The translations under genes were made by a program, and so were the position numbers. From Azolla caroliniana (lineage: Eukaryota > Polypodiophyta): a DNA stretch of 64,000 nucleotides. Below, in pieces: positions 43,131 through 54,784 of the stretch (position 1 is the stretch's first letter; each line of letters begins with the position of its first letter). Below the pieces are notes generated by a model. The model did not search any database and was not told the DNA's origin. It saw only the letters and a program-made list of their open reading frames with translations. The stretch covers positions 11,284,001 through 11,348,000 of the forward strand of contig JBHGNT010000021.1 of the NCBI GenBank assembly GCA_043228905.1, written 5' to 3'.

Positions 43131-44931
43131 CTTTGCTTACTGGATAATCTGCAGTTTGCCGGGAGTGTCGATCCGACCGGTTTCGCTTCCAACATGTTGA
43201 ACCGCTGAAGCACCTTTGTCACGTACTTCTTCTGTGACAGCCACAATTACTTGGATGGCCGGTTCCGGATGATATGCATCCCCACCATCGGTCATGCCGG
43301 ACACAAGTCTTTCATTGAGAAGTTCCGGTTGAGAGCCTTCTTCAGCATCCGTATTTTGGCTTGGTCCCATCCGACGATCAACATGTCGTCCACATATAGA
43401 AGGAGTATCAGGAAGTCGCTTTCGTCTTCGGGCTTTGCTTACTGGATAATCTGCAGTTTGCCAGGAGTGTCGATCTGACCGGTTTCGCTTCCAACATGTT
43501 GAACCGCTGAAGCACCTTTGTCACCTACTTCTTCTGTGAGAACCACAATTGCTTCGATGGCCGGTTCCGGATGATATGCATCCCCAGCATTTGTCTTGCC
43601 GGACCCAAGTCTTTCATTGAGAAGTTCCAGTTGAGAGCCTTCTTCAGCATCCGTATTTTGGCTTGGTCTCGTCCGACGATCAACATGTCGTCCATATAAA
43701 GAAGGAGTATAAGGAAGTCGCTTTCTTCTTCGGGGTTTGCTTACTGGATAATCTGCAGTTTGCCGGGAGTGTCGATCCGACCGGTTTCGCTTCCAACATG
43801 TTGAACCGCTAAAACATCTTTGTCACGTACTTCTTCTGTGACAGCCACAATTGCTTCAATGGCCGGTTCCGGTTGATATACATCCCCAGCATCTGTCTTG
43901 TCGGACCCAAGTCTTTCATTGAGAAGGTCCGGTTGAGAGCCTTCTTCAGCATCCGTATTTTGGCTTGGTCCCGTCCGACGATCAATATGTCATCCACATA
44001 CAGAAGGAGTATCACGAAGTCGCTTTCGTCTTCGGGCTTTGCTTACTGGATAATCTGCAGTTTGCCGGGAGTGTCGATCCGACCGGTTTCTCTTCCAACA
44101 TGTTGAACCGCTGAAGCACCTTTGTCACCTACTTCTTCTGTGACAACCACAATTGCTTCGATGGCCGGTTCCGGATGATATGCATCCCCAGCATCTGTCT
44201 TGCCGGACCCAAGTCTTTCATTGAGAAGGTCCGGTTGAGAGCCTTCTTCAGCATCGGTATTTTGGCTTGGTCCCATCCGACGATCAACATGTCGTCCACA
44301 TATAGAAGGAGTATCAGGAAGTCGCTTTCGTCTTCGGGCTTTGCTTACTGGATAATCTGCAGTTTGCCGGGAGTGTCGATCCGACCGGTTTCGCTTCCAA
44401 CATGTTGAACCGCTGAAGCACCTTTGTCACCTACTTCTTCTGTGACAGCCACAATTGCTTCGGTGGCCGGTTCCGGATGATATGCATCCCCAGCATTTGT
44501 CCTGCCGGACCCAAGTCTTTCATTGAGAAGTTCCGGTTGAGAGCCTTCTTCAGCATCCGTATTTTGGCTTGGTCCCATCCGACAATCAACATGTCGTCCA
44601 TATAAAGAAGGAGTATAAGGAAGTCACTTTCGTCTTCGGGCTTTGCTTACTGGATAATCTGCAGTTTGCTGGGAGTGTCGATCCGACCGGTTTCGCTTCC
44701 AACATGTTGAACCGCTGAAGCACCTTTGTCACGTACTTCTTCTGTGACAGCCACAATTGCTTCGATGGCCAGTTCCGGATGATATGCATCCCCAGCATCT
44801 GTTTTGCCCGACCCAAGTCTTTCATTGAGAAGGTCCGGTTGAGAACCTTCTTCAGCATCCGTATTTTGGCTTGGTCCCGTCCGACGATCAACATGTCATC
44901 CACATACAGAAGGAGTATCAGGAAGTTGCCT
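42818..44931 (-). repeat. Seven-copy 302-bp tandem repeat inside CopE RT
   Basis: The plus-strand word GATAATCTGCAG occurs at 42841, 43143, 43445, 43747, 44049, 44351 and 44653, an exact 302-bp period. Each unit encodes the RT piece from LILLLYVDD to RLSSKQ, so the Y[V/M]DD catalytic motif is present seven times. Unit variants alternate with a period of three (sense-strand end of the YVDD codons: CATACAG, CATATAG, CATATAAAG), indicating a 906-bp higher-order repeat. 302 is not a multiple of three, but 906 is. Confidence 0.95.
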
Positions 44932-45353
44932 CCTTCGAACTTCTTCACAAACACGCAGTGATCGGCCTGCGTCTTGTGGTACCCTTGATCGGGCATGAAG
45001 GAGTCGAACTTCCGGTACCATTGCCGGGGGGCTTGCTTCAACCCGTAGAGGCTCTTCTTCAACCGGCAAACCAAGTGCTCCTTCCCTTTCTTCACGAATT
45101 CTTCCGGTTGCTGCATGTAGATCTCCTCTTCGAGGTCGCCGTGAAGGAATGTCGTCTTCACGTCCAGCTGCTCTACCTCGAGGTCCATGCTTGCCGCTAT
45201 ACTAAGCACCGTTCGGATGGAGGTCATCTGTACTACCGGGGCAAATATCTCGTTAAAGTCAATGCCCTTCTTTTGCTGGAACCCCTTCACCACGATCCTG
45301 GCTTTGTATCTTGGGGGGTTGCCGCATCTCCCGGTTTCAACTTGTACACCCAC
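44586..45353 (-). pseudogene. pol: CopE RT, first copy with N-terminus
   Basis: Minus strand: YKARIVVKGFQQKKGIDFNE, QLDVKTTFLHGDLEEEIYM, CRLKKSLYGLKQAPRQWYRK, the catalytic LLLYVDDMLIVG and MKDLGRAKQMLGMHI. After RLSSKQSPKTK it runs into the second repeat copy instead of the native sequence, so the fold would be wrong. The N-terminal edge joins the linker ORF at 45607-45287 by a frameshift. Confidence 0.9.
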
Positions 45354-46409
45354 TTGTTTCGGAGTGCCCGTTTTCCTTTCAGTAATTCCACCAATTCGTA
45401 CGTATGGTTCTCATGCAGGGAATCAATCTCATCCTGCATGGCACTTAACCATTTGCGGTTGTGGGTGTCATCCTTCACTTCTTCGAAGCTTTCTGGCTCC
45501 CCCTCATCGGTTAGCAGCAAATGCTCTACATCCGGAAATCTCCGGGGGGACCTTCTCTCTCTAAGAGGATATCTCCGTCTCTGGGCTTCGGTAACCGACT
45601 CCTCCATTTGCTCTTCATCCGAATCCGATTCGGGGTCTTGGCCGGTTCCGGTTTCAGCTTCCTCTACTTCTCCTTCTGCCAGTTCGGTATCCTCACCGTA
45701 ACCGACTGGTTCCTCGAGTGCTAACCGGTCTATTGCCGGTTGGGTCTGCTTATCGTAGAATCAATCCTTACCGGTTGACTCGGAGTTTATTATCTTCTTC
45801 TCCGACTCCCAGTCGGCGAGCGACTTGTCCTCCATGAAGATAATATCTCGACTCCGGAATACCTTCTTGTCGACCAGGTCCCACACTCGGTAGCCGAACT
45901 CATCGTTGCCGTAACCGAGGAATATGCATGGCCAGGTCTTTGGATCTAACTTTCCTCTACGGTCCTTAGCTACATGCACATACGCGAGACACCCGAATAC
46001 CTTCAGATGCCGGTAGGACACTTCCTTACCGGTCCAGACTCCCTATGGCGATTCTCCGTCCAAGGGCAGTGAGGGTGATCTGTTTATCACATATGTCGCC
46101 GTCGACAGTGCCTCAGCCCAAAACTTCTTGGGTAGTTTTGCATGTGCCAACATACTCCGAACCCTCTCCATTATGGTCCGGTTCATCCTCTCGGCTAGCG
46201 CGTTTAGTTCCGGCGTCTTCGGCACGGTAAATTCGAGCCGGATTCCCTTCGAGCGACAGTACTCTTTGAACTGCCCCCAATATTCACCTCCGTTATGTGC
46301 TCGAACTGCCTTCAGCTTCCGGCCGGTTTCTCTTTGAAGATGGTTAGCACCTAATCCTTCGTCTTCAACGGTGTGGCCCAGAGCTTCCGGCTGTGGTCAT
46401 CTATGAACG
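45287..46409 (-). pseudogene. pol: CopE integrase and integrase-RT linker
   Basis: Minus strand: integrase core remnants (RAHNGGEYWGQFKEYC, TPELNALAERMNRTIMERV, AKLPKKFWAEALSTATYVIN; 46300-46060), integrase end (FGCLAYVHVAKDRRGKLDPK, IFLGYGNDEFGYRVWD; ORF 46021-45761), linker, then RRYPLRERRSPRRFPDVEHL and WLSAMQDEIDSLHENHTYEL at the RT start (ORF 45607-45287). Confidence 0.85.
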
Positions 46410-47947
46410 TCACGAAGTATATTGCGATTCTGCATGTGACTTCGTGTCCACTTGACACACATCAGTATGCACCAAGTCTAGTGGTGCATTACGTCTCATC
46501 GGTGGCCTTGGTCGGAAGGAGGTCTGGTTTTGCTTATCGGCCAGACAATTAGTGCACTTCTCTAAGTGCACGTTCTTCACTGGAATGAGGTTGTCGTCTA
46601 GAAGCCTCTTCATCCCCTTCTCGCTCATGTGACATAGCCTTTTGTGCCACAGCTCACCGGCAGTGTCGGATGCAACGTTCACTTCCTCCGGACATAGCCG
46701 GGCATTCATCAGGTACAAAGTGTTTACCTTCCGGGCCCGAGCCACAATCAGGCTCCCTTTGCTGAACTTCATAACACCGTTCCAGATGCTACCCGTGTAG
46801 CCTTCATCATCTAGCCGACCGGCTAATATCAAGTTCAGACGAACCTCTGGAACATGTCGGACATCCTTCAGCAGCAGCTTGCATCCGGTTGGTGTTGTCA
46901 ACCACACGTCTCCTATGCCGACAATTCGGCATGTACCTTCATTCCCCATCCGGACACAGCCGTGATCACCGACTGAGTAGGATGAGAAGCATTTCTGGTC
47001 CGGGGTAAGCTGGAACGACGCTCCGGAGTCGACCACCCAGGTCATCTCGTCACCGGCGAGGTTTATCTCACTCTCCTCGGTGATGAGCATTAACTCTTCT
47101 TCAGTTGCCGCGATTGCCGTCGTTCCCTTCCGGTCTGGTCCTCTCCGGTCTTTACCGTTCCGGTCCGGTGTCCGCTTCGAATCGGTACCATCGGTTTCCT
47201 TGTCTTTACGGAAATGCCGACAGTTCTTCTGGAAGTGTCCCGGCTTGCCGCAATAGAAGCAAGTAGGCCTCCCGCTTGACTTTGACCATGTCCCCGACTT
47301 TTCCCAGTTCTGGGGACTACGGTTTCTATGTCTTCCGCGTTCCGATTCAGTAAAGAGTGCTTTGAAGTCGGAGCTCGTATCCTTATCTTTCCGACATGCC
47401 TCCTCATCTAGTGAGCTCGACTTCACTCTTGCTAGGGATAATCGTTTCCATTTCGGCCCGGTGTTGCCCAAAGTGATAACGAATGTCTCCCAGCTATCCG
47501 GGAGGGAACCGAGCAGGAGTAGCACTAGTACCTCATCGGCGAGAGGTACTTCCAATGATGTTGCCTGGTGGATCAGCCCCTGGAAGGCATTCATGTGCTT
47601 CGCCATGTTGGAGCCATCTTGGTATCAGAGTCTTACTAGCTTCCGGAATACTGAAACCTGATTAACAGCCTTTTTGTTTTGAAACATAATGCCGATCTTC
47701 TCCCAGAGCTCATGAGCCTTGCTCTCTTCATTGAAGTTGTTGTATAGGCTCATGTCGATGAAGCACCGTATGTACGCCGTTGTCTTCATAGGCGTCAATC
47801 TTGTCCGGTCTCTTGTCCCCGAACTAAACCGGCAACCAAAGATCTTTAACCACGAGCATGTCCCTCATCTTCGACTTCCACACCGAATAGTTGGAGCCGA
47901 TGAGCTTGAACATGCCTCCCAACGAATCGTCCATTTTCTGCGTCGTT
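46410..47947 (-). pseudogene. gag: CopE gag, protease and pre-integrase
   Basis: The N-terminal Gag (GGMFKLIGSNYSVWKSKMRD) lies at 47940-47610 with stops. The ORF from 47606 continues KHMNAFQGLIHQATSLEVPL, a zinc knuckle (CFYCGKPGHFQKNC), the protease (MTWVVDSGASFQLTPDQK, with D-S-G) and the GAG-pre-integrase domain (LWHKRLCHMSEKGMKRLLDD, CTNCLADKQNQTSF) to 46410. This is the longest clean Copia ORF in the window, 398 codons. Confidence 0.9.
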
Positions 47948-47964
47948 TCGCTCTGATACCACTT

Positions 47965-48627
47965 TGATAGGAACTACACGCTCCATTTAAACAACGCTCG
48001 GCCACAACCGAGCCTAGAATAAAACAAAGAAAACATGGAATGAAACACAACACGATAGAGAGAAGAGTACATAGGATGTTTACATGGAAAACCCAAACTT
48101 GGGGAAAAAAAAACCATGGTAGCCCACATACCGCAAACTATCACTATGTTAGAGTGTACAATAAGAAAGCACCGAGGCCACGACCTCGAGCTTGCTATCT
48201 TCGCCACAGGCGGTGGTTACAATCAGAGGCAACGACCTCTTCCTCTCTCTCACTCTCTCTGTACACAGTTGCGCACTCTCTCGCACTATAACAAAAAATT
48301 TGCCCTAAGTCATATTTATACTAATATGACTTTTTGGCTATATACAAATATAGCCACGATGGACTCTCAGAAACATATTTACGAATATGTCTCTTCATCC
48401 GGTGAGCACTCCTCACCGGGCCTGCATCATCCGGCGCTTGCCGGGTACTCGTCATCCGGTTCTCACCGGGTCTGCAACATCCGATTCTCTGTAGCCGGGT
48501 ACTTGTCATTCGGTTCTCACCGGGTCTTCCGTAGCTGGGTATTCCTCATTCGGTTTCGGCCTCGGCCGAGTTTGCTCATCAGTACTATTCTTTTGACTTC
48601 CCATCCAGAGGGACCTGTTTCCTAACA
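47965..48627 (-). repeat. CopE 5' LTR with primer site
   Basis: 663 bp, plus strand TGATAGGAACTAC to TTTCCTAACA. The sense strand inside reads TGGTATCAGAGCG at about 47948-47960. Confidence 0.9.
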
Positions 48628-48632
48628 CATAC

Positions 48633-50260
48633 ATCCGAATGGATTAGATCGAGCTTGTTATGGCTCCGGTTTTGCTCGGTGGGGAATGGAAGCCGGTGTT
48701 GCTTCCCAAGTTGGCAGGCTTCACATATTTGGGCCTTCTAGCTACTAAACTTCAGCCATCTAAACACAAGTTGTTCTGATTGCGGATTTTGAAACCTCTG
48801 GTAGTTGACGTGGCCGATCCACTTATGCTAGAGATTGATGTCTGATTCAATATTTTGTCCGTTGGCGAACAAAGCGGTGTCGACGTCATTGGTGTCGAGT
48901 ATGAACATCTTCCCTTCTTTGCACCCTTGCGGGATTATCCGGCCTTCTTCCTCGATAAAGCACCCGAGGTGCGTAAACCGCATCTACATTCCCTGGTCCA
49001 CGATTTATCTGACCGACACCAGGTTCTTTGTGATTGTCGGAACATGTAGTACGTTCATCAGCTTTCCCTTTTGTCCAACATGGCTTAAAGGGACTTCTCC
49101 GATATGCACAATTAGGTGAGGGGTGTCATCTCCGGTTTTGATGATTCCCGGTAGTTCCGGTTTCTCCAAAAATGAGAACCACTCTTCGTGGCTCGTCATG
49201 TGGTTCGATGCTCCGGAATCAACATACCATACTTCCTCCGATCTGGAAGTAGTCTTCTTCATCGAGTTCGCCTTGTGCTTCATCACAAAGACTGGCCCTT
49301 TTCCGGTCTTCCCGGTTCCGGATCCTTCTGATCTTTCTATCTAGTGCGAGCTTTGTCGGTTCCTTTTGTCTGGCCTTGCTGGATCCGGATTTATCCGAAT
49401 CGGCATGCTTCTTCCAGCACTCGTTCTCTTTGTGGTCTTTCTTGCCACAATACCAGCATTCAGTGTCGGTTTTCGACTGCCGATTTTTGGCTCCGACTTG
49501 ACTCCCCCTACTTGTGGAGGGGCCGGAACTACTGTCGGCACTGTCTCTGTGCCTCCGGTTCTGCTCTTGTCGACCGCGTCCATTGTGTGCCGACCCACCT
49601 CGTCCTCCACTCCCACGGGGTTGATTCGCCTCTGTGTACAACATCCGGTTGCCCGATTAACTGGTCATCAACCCACTCGTATGGTTTTCTTCGACCATCA
49701 ACATGGATTGTAAGTCGAAGAAGGATGGTGGATTCTCCTGGGTGCAAATTGTTGTCCCGATTGGCCCATACTGTTGTGCTAGACCACCAAGACAGATCTG
49801 GATCATCTCTTTTTCCTCTACCGTTATGTTGATGGATCCGAGTGCATCGCAGATCTCCTTAATCTTGGTTGTGTAGTCCATAACCGACATATGTCTCTGT
49901 CGGATGTTGTTCAGCTCTTGCCCGAGCTGCAACTTACGGGTTGTGGTACTTGTGGTGAAAATCTTCCGTAGATTTTCCCAATCCTCCTTTGGCATTTTGG
50001 CATCCTTGATGTAGCTGAGCATCTAATCCTGCACACTGGACGTGAGGCAGTATAATACTTGGCTCACTCCTTGCTCCCATGCCAGGAAGTCTTTGTGTGC
50101 CGGCTTCGATGCTTCCTCGTTGGTTCCTTCCACATAGCTCAAATATCCATTCCCCAACAGGTACTGGTGCATTTTATATGACTAGGATGCATAGTTGCTC
50201 TGGTCGAGCTTTTCTGTGGGAAGTGAACTTGCCATACCTCTATCCATTTCAGTTCTCTAG
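48633..50260 (-). pseudogene. gag: CopC gag, protease and integrase start
   Basis: Minus strand: Gag from about 50250 (MASSLPTEKLDQSNYAS, YKMHQYLLGNGYLSYVEG) with stops, ORF 50022-49657 (LSYIKDAKMPKEDWENLRKI, FFDLQSMLMVEENH), knuckle (CWYCGKKDHKENEC), protease (EEVWYVDSGASNHMTSHEEW, ORF 49286-49005) and the integrase start to 48633. It joins integrase at 41364-41445 across CopE. Confidence 0.85.
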
Positions 50261-50342
50261 TATTCTTCACCGGGTGTTAAGGTTTATCTTGGAAAGTGTT
50301 TGTCAACTGTACATGAGTCTCAACCCTCGCGCTCTAATACCA

Positions 50343-50752
50343 TGTAAAAGTTAGCGTGCGAAGCTTGACAAAACCGGTTTAGTCGGGTAGCAGCAAAGAA
50401 TAAAAACATAGGTTCAATGGAAGCTTGAGAGTATTTAAGATACACGGGAGAGACAAAGAGACAAAGAGAGTAGAACATCAAGTCTATTAAAAAAGAAGAA
50501 GACTCTGTATCACGCTAATATACAACGTGCTAAACACCACTATTTATACAAGTCCTCAAAAGGACTGAAAGAAGTACTATGTATTTCAATGCTCATACGA
50601 GCGGTTGACACTAACTACGAGGACTCAGACTACCTAGTAGTCTAGGAGTATAGGCTACTACTAGGCTTTCGTTTCACATTTGAATCTGGCTCTCCGATCT
50701 GGCTTTGGCTTGTTCAGCCGAACCGGATATGGTGGAGCTTGCTCGCTCAACA
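50343..50752 (-). repeat. CopC 5' LTR with primer site
   Basis: Plus strand TGTAAAAGTTAGCG to CGCTCAACA. TGGTATTAGAGC on the minus strand at 50331-50342. 38 bp shorter than the 3' LTR. Confidence 0.85.
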
Positions 50753-50757
50753 GAACT

Positions 50758-51768
50758 GAAGGTGCATGCCTAATTGTTGGCATAGGAGATGTGTAGTTGA
50801 CAACGTCAACCGGGTGCAAGTTGCTGCTGAAGGATGTCTGACACGTTCCGGAGGTTCGGTTGAACCTGATATCAGCCGGTCAACTAGATGATGAAGGCTA
50901 CATGGGTAGCATCTGGAACGAAGTCATGAAGTTTTGCAAAGGTAGCTTGATTGTGGCCCGAGCCCAGAAGATCAACACATTGTACCTAATGCATGCCTGG
51001 ATATGCCGGGAAGAAGTGAATGTGGCATCTGAAAATGCCGGTGAGTTGTGGCACAAGAGGTTGTGCCACATGAGCTAGAAATGGATGATTAGACTTGCGA
51101 AAGATAACTTCATTCCGGACGTGAAAGATGTGCATCTTGACAAGTGTACTAATTGCTTGGCCGGCAAGCAGAACTAAACCTCTTTACAGTCGAGACCACC
51201 GTCGAGATAGAATGCACCACTAGAACTTATGCATACCGATGTATGCCAAGTGGACACGAAGTCACATGCCGAATCACAGTACTTCGTGATGTTCATAGAT
51301 GACCACAACTATGGGTCTCACTCCTAAAGACAAAGGGTCAAGTGTTGTCCGTCTTCAAGGAATTCCACACAACAGTGGAAAGGGAAATCGGCCAGACGCT
51401 GAAGGCGGTTCGAGCAGACAACAGAGGTGAATACCGGGGGCAGTTCGAGGAGTACTGTCAGTCGAAGGGAATCCTGCTCAAATTTACCATTCTGAAGACA
51501 CCGGAGCTGGATAGATTAGCTGAACGAATGAATCGGATTGTGATAGAGAGTCCGATGTATGTTGGCACATACATGCCAAGTTACCCAAGACGTTTTGGGC
51601 TAAGGTGTTGATGACGGCGACGTACGTGATAAACAAATCACCCTCAACACCCTTGGACCGGTAAAGATGTGGCTTACTAGCATCTAAGGCTATTCAATTG
51701 TCTTGCTGACGTGCATGTTGCAAAGGACAAGAGAGCAAAGTTGGATCCGAAGTCCCAGCCCTTCATAT
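50758..51768 (+). pseudogene. pol: CopF protease end, pre-integrase and integrase
   Basis: It continues CopF after CopC: CLIVGIGDV, VRLNLISAGQLDDEGYMGSI, ENAGELWHKRLCHMS, DVHLDKCTNCLAGKQN, then integrase (AESQYFVMFIDDHNY; about 51355 onward FKEFHTTVEREIGQTLKAVR, FEEYCQSKGILLKFTILKTP) and ADVHVAKDKRAKLDPKSQPF at the end. Many stops. It ends at 51768 at the CopG LTR. Confidence 0.8.
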
Positions 51769-52322
51769 TGTGCGGAAAATAGCGCTCAACCACCACTGAT
51801 TCTTAAACAACGAATGGAAGAAAACAAACTAACACAAAGATGACACAAGATGTTTATGTGGAAACACTAAATGGGAAAAACCACAGGAGCCCATGGACTC
51901 CAACTATCACTATGAGGGGAGGAATACAATGTGAGACTCAAAGGCAACGACCTTGACCTCTATGTCTTCACCAACCGTCGGTTACGACAGAAATCATTCA
52001 GTCTATCTCTCTCTCTCTCACTCACTGTATACACACTCTATCAACAAATCTTATCACACATAAGGTGATTGCCGTAAGTCATATTTATACTTATATGAAT
52101 TTAGGGCTATTTACAAATATAGCCTCGATGGGCTCACTATAAAACATATTTACACATATGTTCTTGGATTCAGTTTGCACCGGATCCATCCGGATTCACT
52201 CGATCCAGTTTCCGAGTCTCATCCAGAACCCTTCCGGATCCAGTTCCTTCATCTCGCTCCTCCGATCCGGCTCCTCCGATTCTCATCTGGATCCCATTCA
52301 GAGGGACCGTATTCCCAAAAAA
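51769..52322 (-). repeat. CopG 3' LTR
   Basis: Plus strand TGTGCGGAAAATAGCG to TATTCCCAAAAAA; a purine tract (GTGAAGGGGAAG on the sense strand) adjoins. Family of the CopF LTR. Confidence 0.7.
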
Positions 52323-52329
52323 CTTCCCC

Positions 52330-53826
52330 TTCACTCCGGCATGGGATTTCTCGTTAATCTGATCCGTCTTCAGCACACGTCCAGCTTGTCGGTTGACATC
52401 ACCTTGGTCAATATATCCGATCCGTTCTCCTTCGTGTGGATCTTAGTCAACACGGAGTCTTCATCTTCTACTCTCTCTCGGATCCAGTGATACCTCTGCT
52501 AGATGTGCTTCGTCCAAGAATGGTAGGCCGTACTCTTCGCAAGGTCGATGGCCCTTTGACGGTCGCAGTAGATCCAGAATTCCTCCTGCAAGATCCCTAG
52601 CTCTCTAATCAAGTCCTTCATCCAGATTATCTCCTTGCTGGCTTCCACATCTACCATGTACTCCGCTTCCATTGTCGATAGTGCAACGGACTTCTGCAGG
52701 CTCGACTGCCATGATACAACTCCCCTTGCATAAGTCATGACATATCCGGATGTAGACCGGCTGGTATCTGCATCAGCCTACATTTCCAAATCCATGAATC
52801 CGTCAAGTTGGGTTTTACCGGAGCCAAGCCGGAGGCACATACTTGAGGTGCCTTTTAGATACCAGAGTATCCACTTGACCGCGTTCCAATGCTCTTTTCC
52901 TGGATTTCTCATTCACATATGCAATATCCAACTGGGCACACACCATTGCGTACATTAAGCTTCCGACGGCAGAGGCATATGGTATCTTCATCATATCCAA
53001 CTTCTTTGCCTTTGTCTTTAGGCTCTGCTTTCTAGACAACTTGCAATTTGCTGAAAGTGTCGATCTGACTGGTTTCTCCTCCGACATGCTGAACCTTTGA
53101 AGCACCTTTGTCACGTACTTCTCCTGTGACAACCACAATAGCTTCTCCTTTCAGTCCTGGATGATGTGCATCCCTAAGATTTGTCTTGTCGGACCCAAGT
53201 CTTTCATGGAGAAGGTCCGGTTTAGGGCCTTCTTCAGCATTCATATCTTGACTTAGTCTCGTCTGACGATCAACATGTCGTCCACGTATAGGAGCAATAT
53301 CAGGAAATCTCCTTCATCAAATTTCTTCACCAACACGCAATGATCGACTTGCGTTTTGTGGTACCCTTTATCGGTCATGAAGGAGTCGAACTTTCGGTAC
53401 CATTGCCGGGGAGCTTGCTTCAATCCGTATAAGCTCTTCTTCAGCAGGCACACCAGGTGCTCCTTCCCTTTCTTCTCAAATCCTTCCAGTTGATGCACGT
53501 AGATCTTGTCTTCGAGGTCGCCATGTAGGAATGTCGTCTTGACGTCCAGTTGTTGTACCTTGAGGTCCATGCTTGCCGTTATGCTTAATACCATTCGGAT
53601 GGATGTCATCTTTACTACTGGAGCAAAGATCTCATCGAAATCCACACATTTTTCCTACTGGAAACCCTTCACCACGATCTAGGCCTTGTACCTTGGTGGA
53701 TTTCCGGCGTCTCCCGGTTTTAGCTTGTACACCCACTTATTCTGGAGTGCTCTCTTTCCTTTTGGCAGCTCCATGAATTCATATGTGTGGTTCTCATGTA
53801 GGGAATCCATCTTGTCTTGCATGGTG
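52330..53826 (-). pseudogene. pol: CopG RT and RNase H
   Basis: Minus strand: RT (ORF 53645-53253: MDFDEIFAPVVKMTSIRMVL, LLKKSLYGLKQAPRQWYRK, catalytic LLLYVDDMLIV), then VRSTLSANCKLSRKQ, MMKIPYASAVGSLMYAMVCA, RNase H (ALSTMEAEYMVDVEASKEI) to about 52360. Frameshifts and stops. Only one RT core copy, in contrast to CopE. Confidence 0.8.
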
Positions 53827-54756
53827 GAACAACAACCCATGTTGTCTCGTCGCCGGCAAGGTTCAACTCACTCTCCTTGGTGATGAGCATTAACTCCTCT
53901 TCACTTGCTACGATTGTCGTCGTTCCCTTCCGGTCCGGTCCTCTCTAGTCTTTGTCGTTCCGGTCCGGTGACCACTTCGAATCGGTACTGTCGGTTTCCT
54001 TGTCTTTCCGGAAATGCCCACAGTTCTTCTGGAAGTGTCCCAGCTTGCCTCAATAGAAGCAAGTGGGCCTCTCCCTTGACTTTGACCGTGTCCCCAACTT
54101 TTCCCGGTTCTGGGGGCTATGGTTCCTTTGTCTTCTGCATTCCAATTCGGTAAGGAGAGCTTCGGAGTCGGAGCTCATACCCTTGTCTTTCTGACGTGCC
54201 TCCTCATCTAGCAAGCTCGACTTGACTCTTGCTAGGGATAATTGTTTTCCTTCCGGCCCGGCGTTGCCCAAAGTGACAACTAACGTCTCCCAACTATCTG
54301 GGAGGGAACCGAGCAGGAGCAATGCTAGTACCTCATTAGTGAGAGGTACTTCTAACGAAGTTGCTTGGTGAATCAGCCCTTGGAAGGCATTCATGTGCTC
54401 CACCATACTGGAGCCATCTTGGTACCTGAGCCTCACTAGCTTCCGGAATACCGAAACCCGATTAACAACATTTTTGTTCTAAAACATAATGTCGATCTTC
54501 TCCCAGAGCTCATTAGCCTTGCTCTCTTCATTGAAGTTGTTGTACATGCTCATGTCGATGAAGCAACGTATGTATACCGTTGTCTTCATGTGCATCACCT
54601 CCCACACTGTGGCATTGATCTCGCACGGTCTCTTGTCCCCGAACTGAACCGGCAACCAAAGATCTTTAACCACCAGCATGTCCCTCATCTTCGACTTCCA
54701 CACTGAGTAGTTGGAGCCGGTGATCTTGAACATACCGCCAAATGAATCTTCCATTT
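53827..54756 (-). pseudogene. gag: CopG gag
   Basis: The minus-strand ATG at about 54754 (MEDSFGGMFKITGSNYSVWK), with an open frame to 54479, continued at 54436-54050 (MRLRYQDGSSMVEHMNAFQG, SLPDSWETLVVTLGN, RERPTCFY at the knuckle). Behind it the protease start is lost at the fusion point near 53826. Confidence 0.85.
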
Positions 54757-54784
54757 TATGTGTCGTTTCGCTCTGATACCAAAT

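Larger units (their letters stand above)
41446..48627 (-). mobile_element. CopE, complete Copia element with RT tandem repeat
   Basis: LTRs are 663 bp each (41446-42108, 47965-48627), about 95% identical by eye, with a perfect TSD CATAC (41441-41445, 48628-48632). All Copia domains are present on the minus strand but carry stops and frameshifts, and the RT contains a seven-copy 302-bp tandem repeat. Inserted in CopC integrase. Confidence 0.9.
4853..50752 (-). mobile_element. CopC, minus-strand Copia element carrying four insertions
   Basis: The 3' LTR is at 4853-5300 and the 5' LTR at 50343-50752. Its own sequence is 5301-6301, 12968-13283, 39276-40531, 41364-41445 and 48633-50342. The inserts are CopD (TSD ATATC), ChrA (TSD CATAA), solo LTR S2 (ACGT/ACAT) and CopE (TSD CATAC). 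Across each junction the Copia reading resumes where it left off, for example RNase H across 13283/39276 and integrase across 41445/48633. It is flanked by the CopF TSD GAAAT/GAACT. Confidence 0.8.
3313..51768 (+). mobile_element. CopF, outermost Copia element, split by CopC
   Basis: The 5' LTR and gag lie at 3313-4852. Gag-protease breaks off at 4852 and resumes at 50758, after the 45.9-kb CopC insertion. The 5-bp TSD is GAAAT (4848-4852) and GAACT (50753-50757), one mismatch. The 3' half (RT, RNase H, 3' LTR) is absent; the element stops where the CopG LTR begins at 51769. CopF is the oldest shell of the nest. Confidence 0.75.

Noticed and set aside
42818-44931. CRISPR-like or regulatory array
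   Set aside because: The 302-bp units are direct copies of the Copia RT coding sequence without spacers, in a plant genome.
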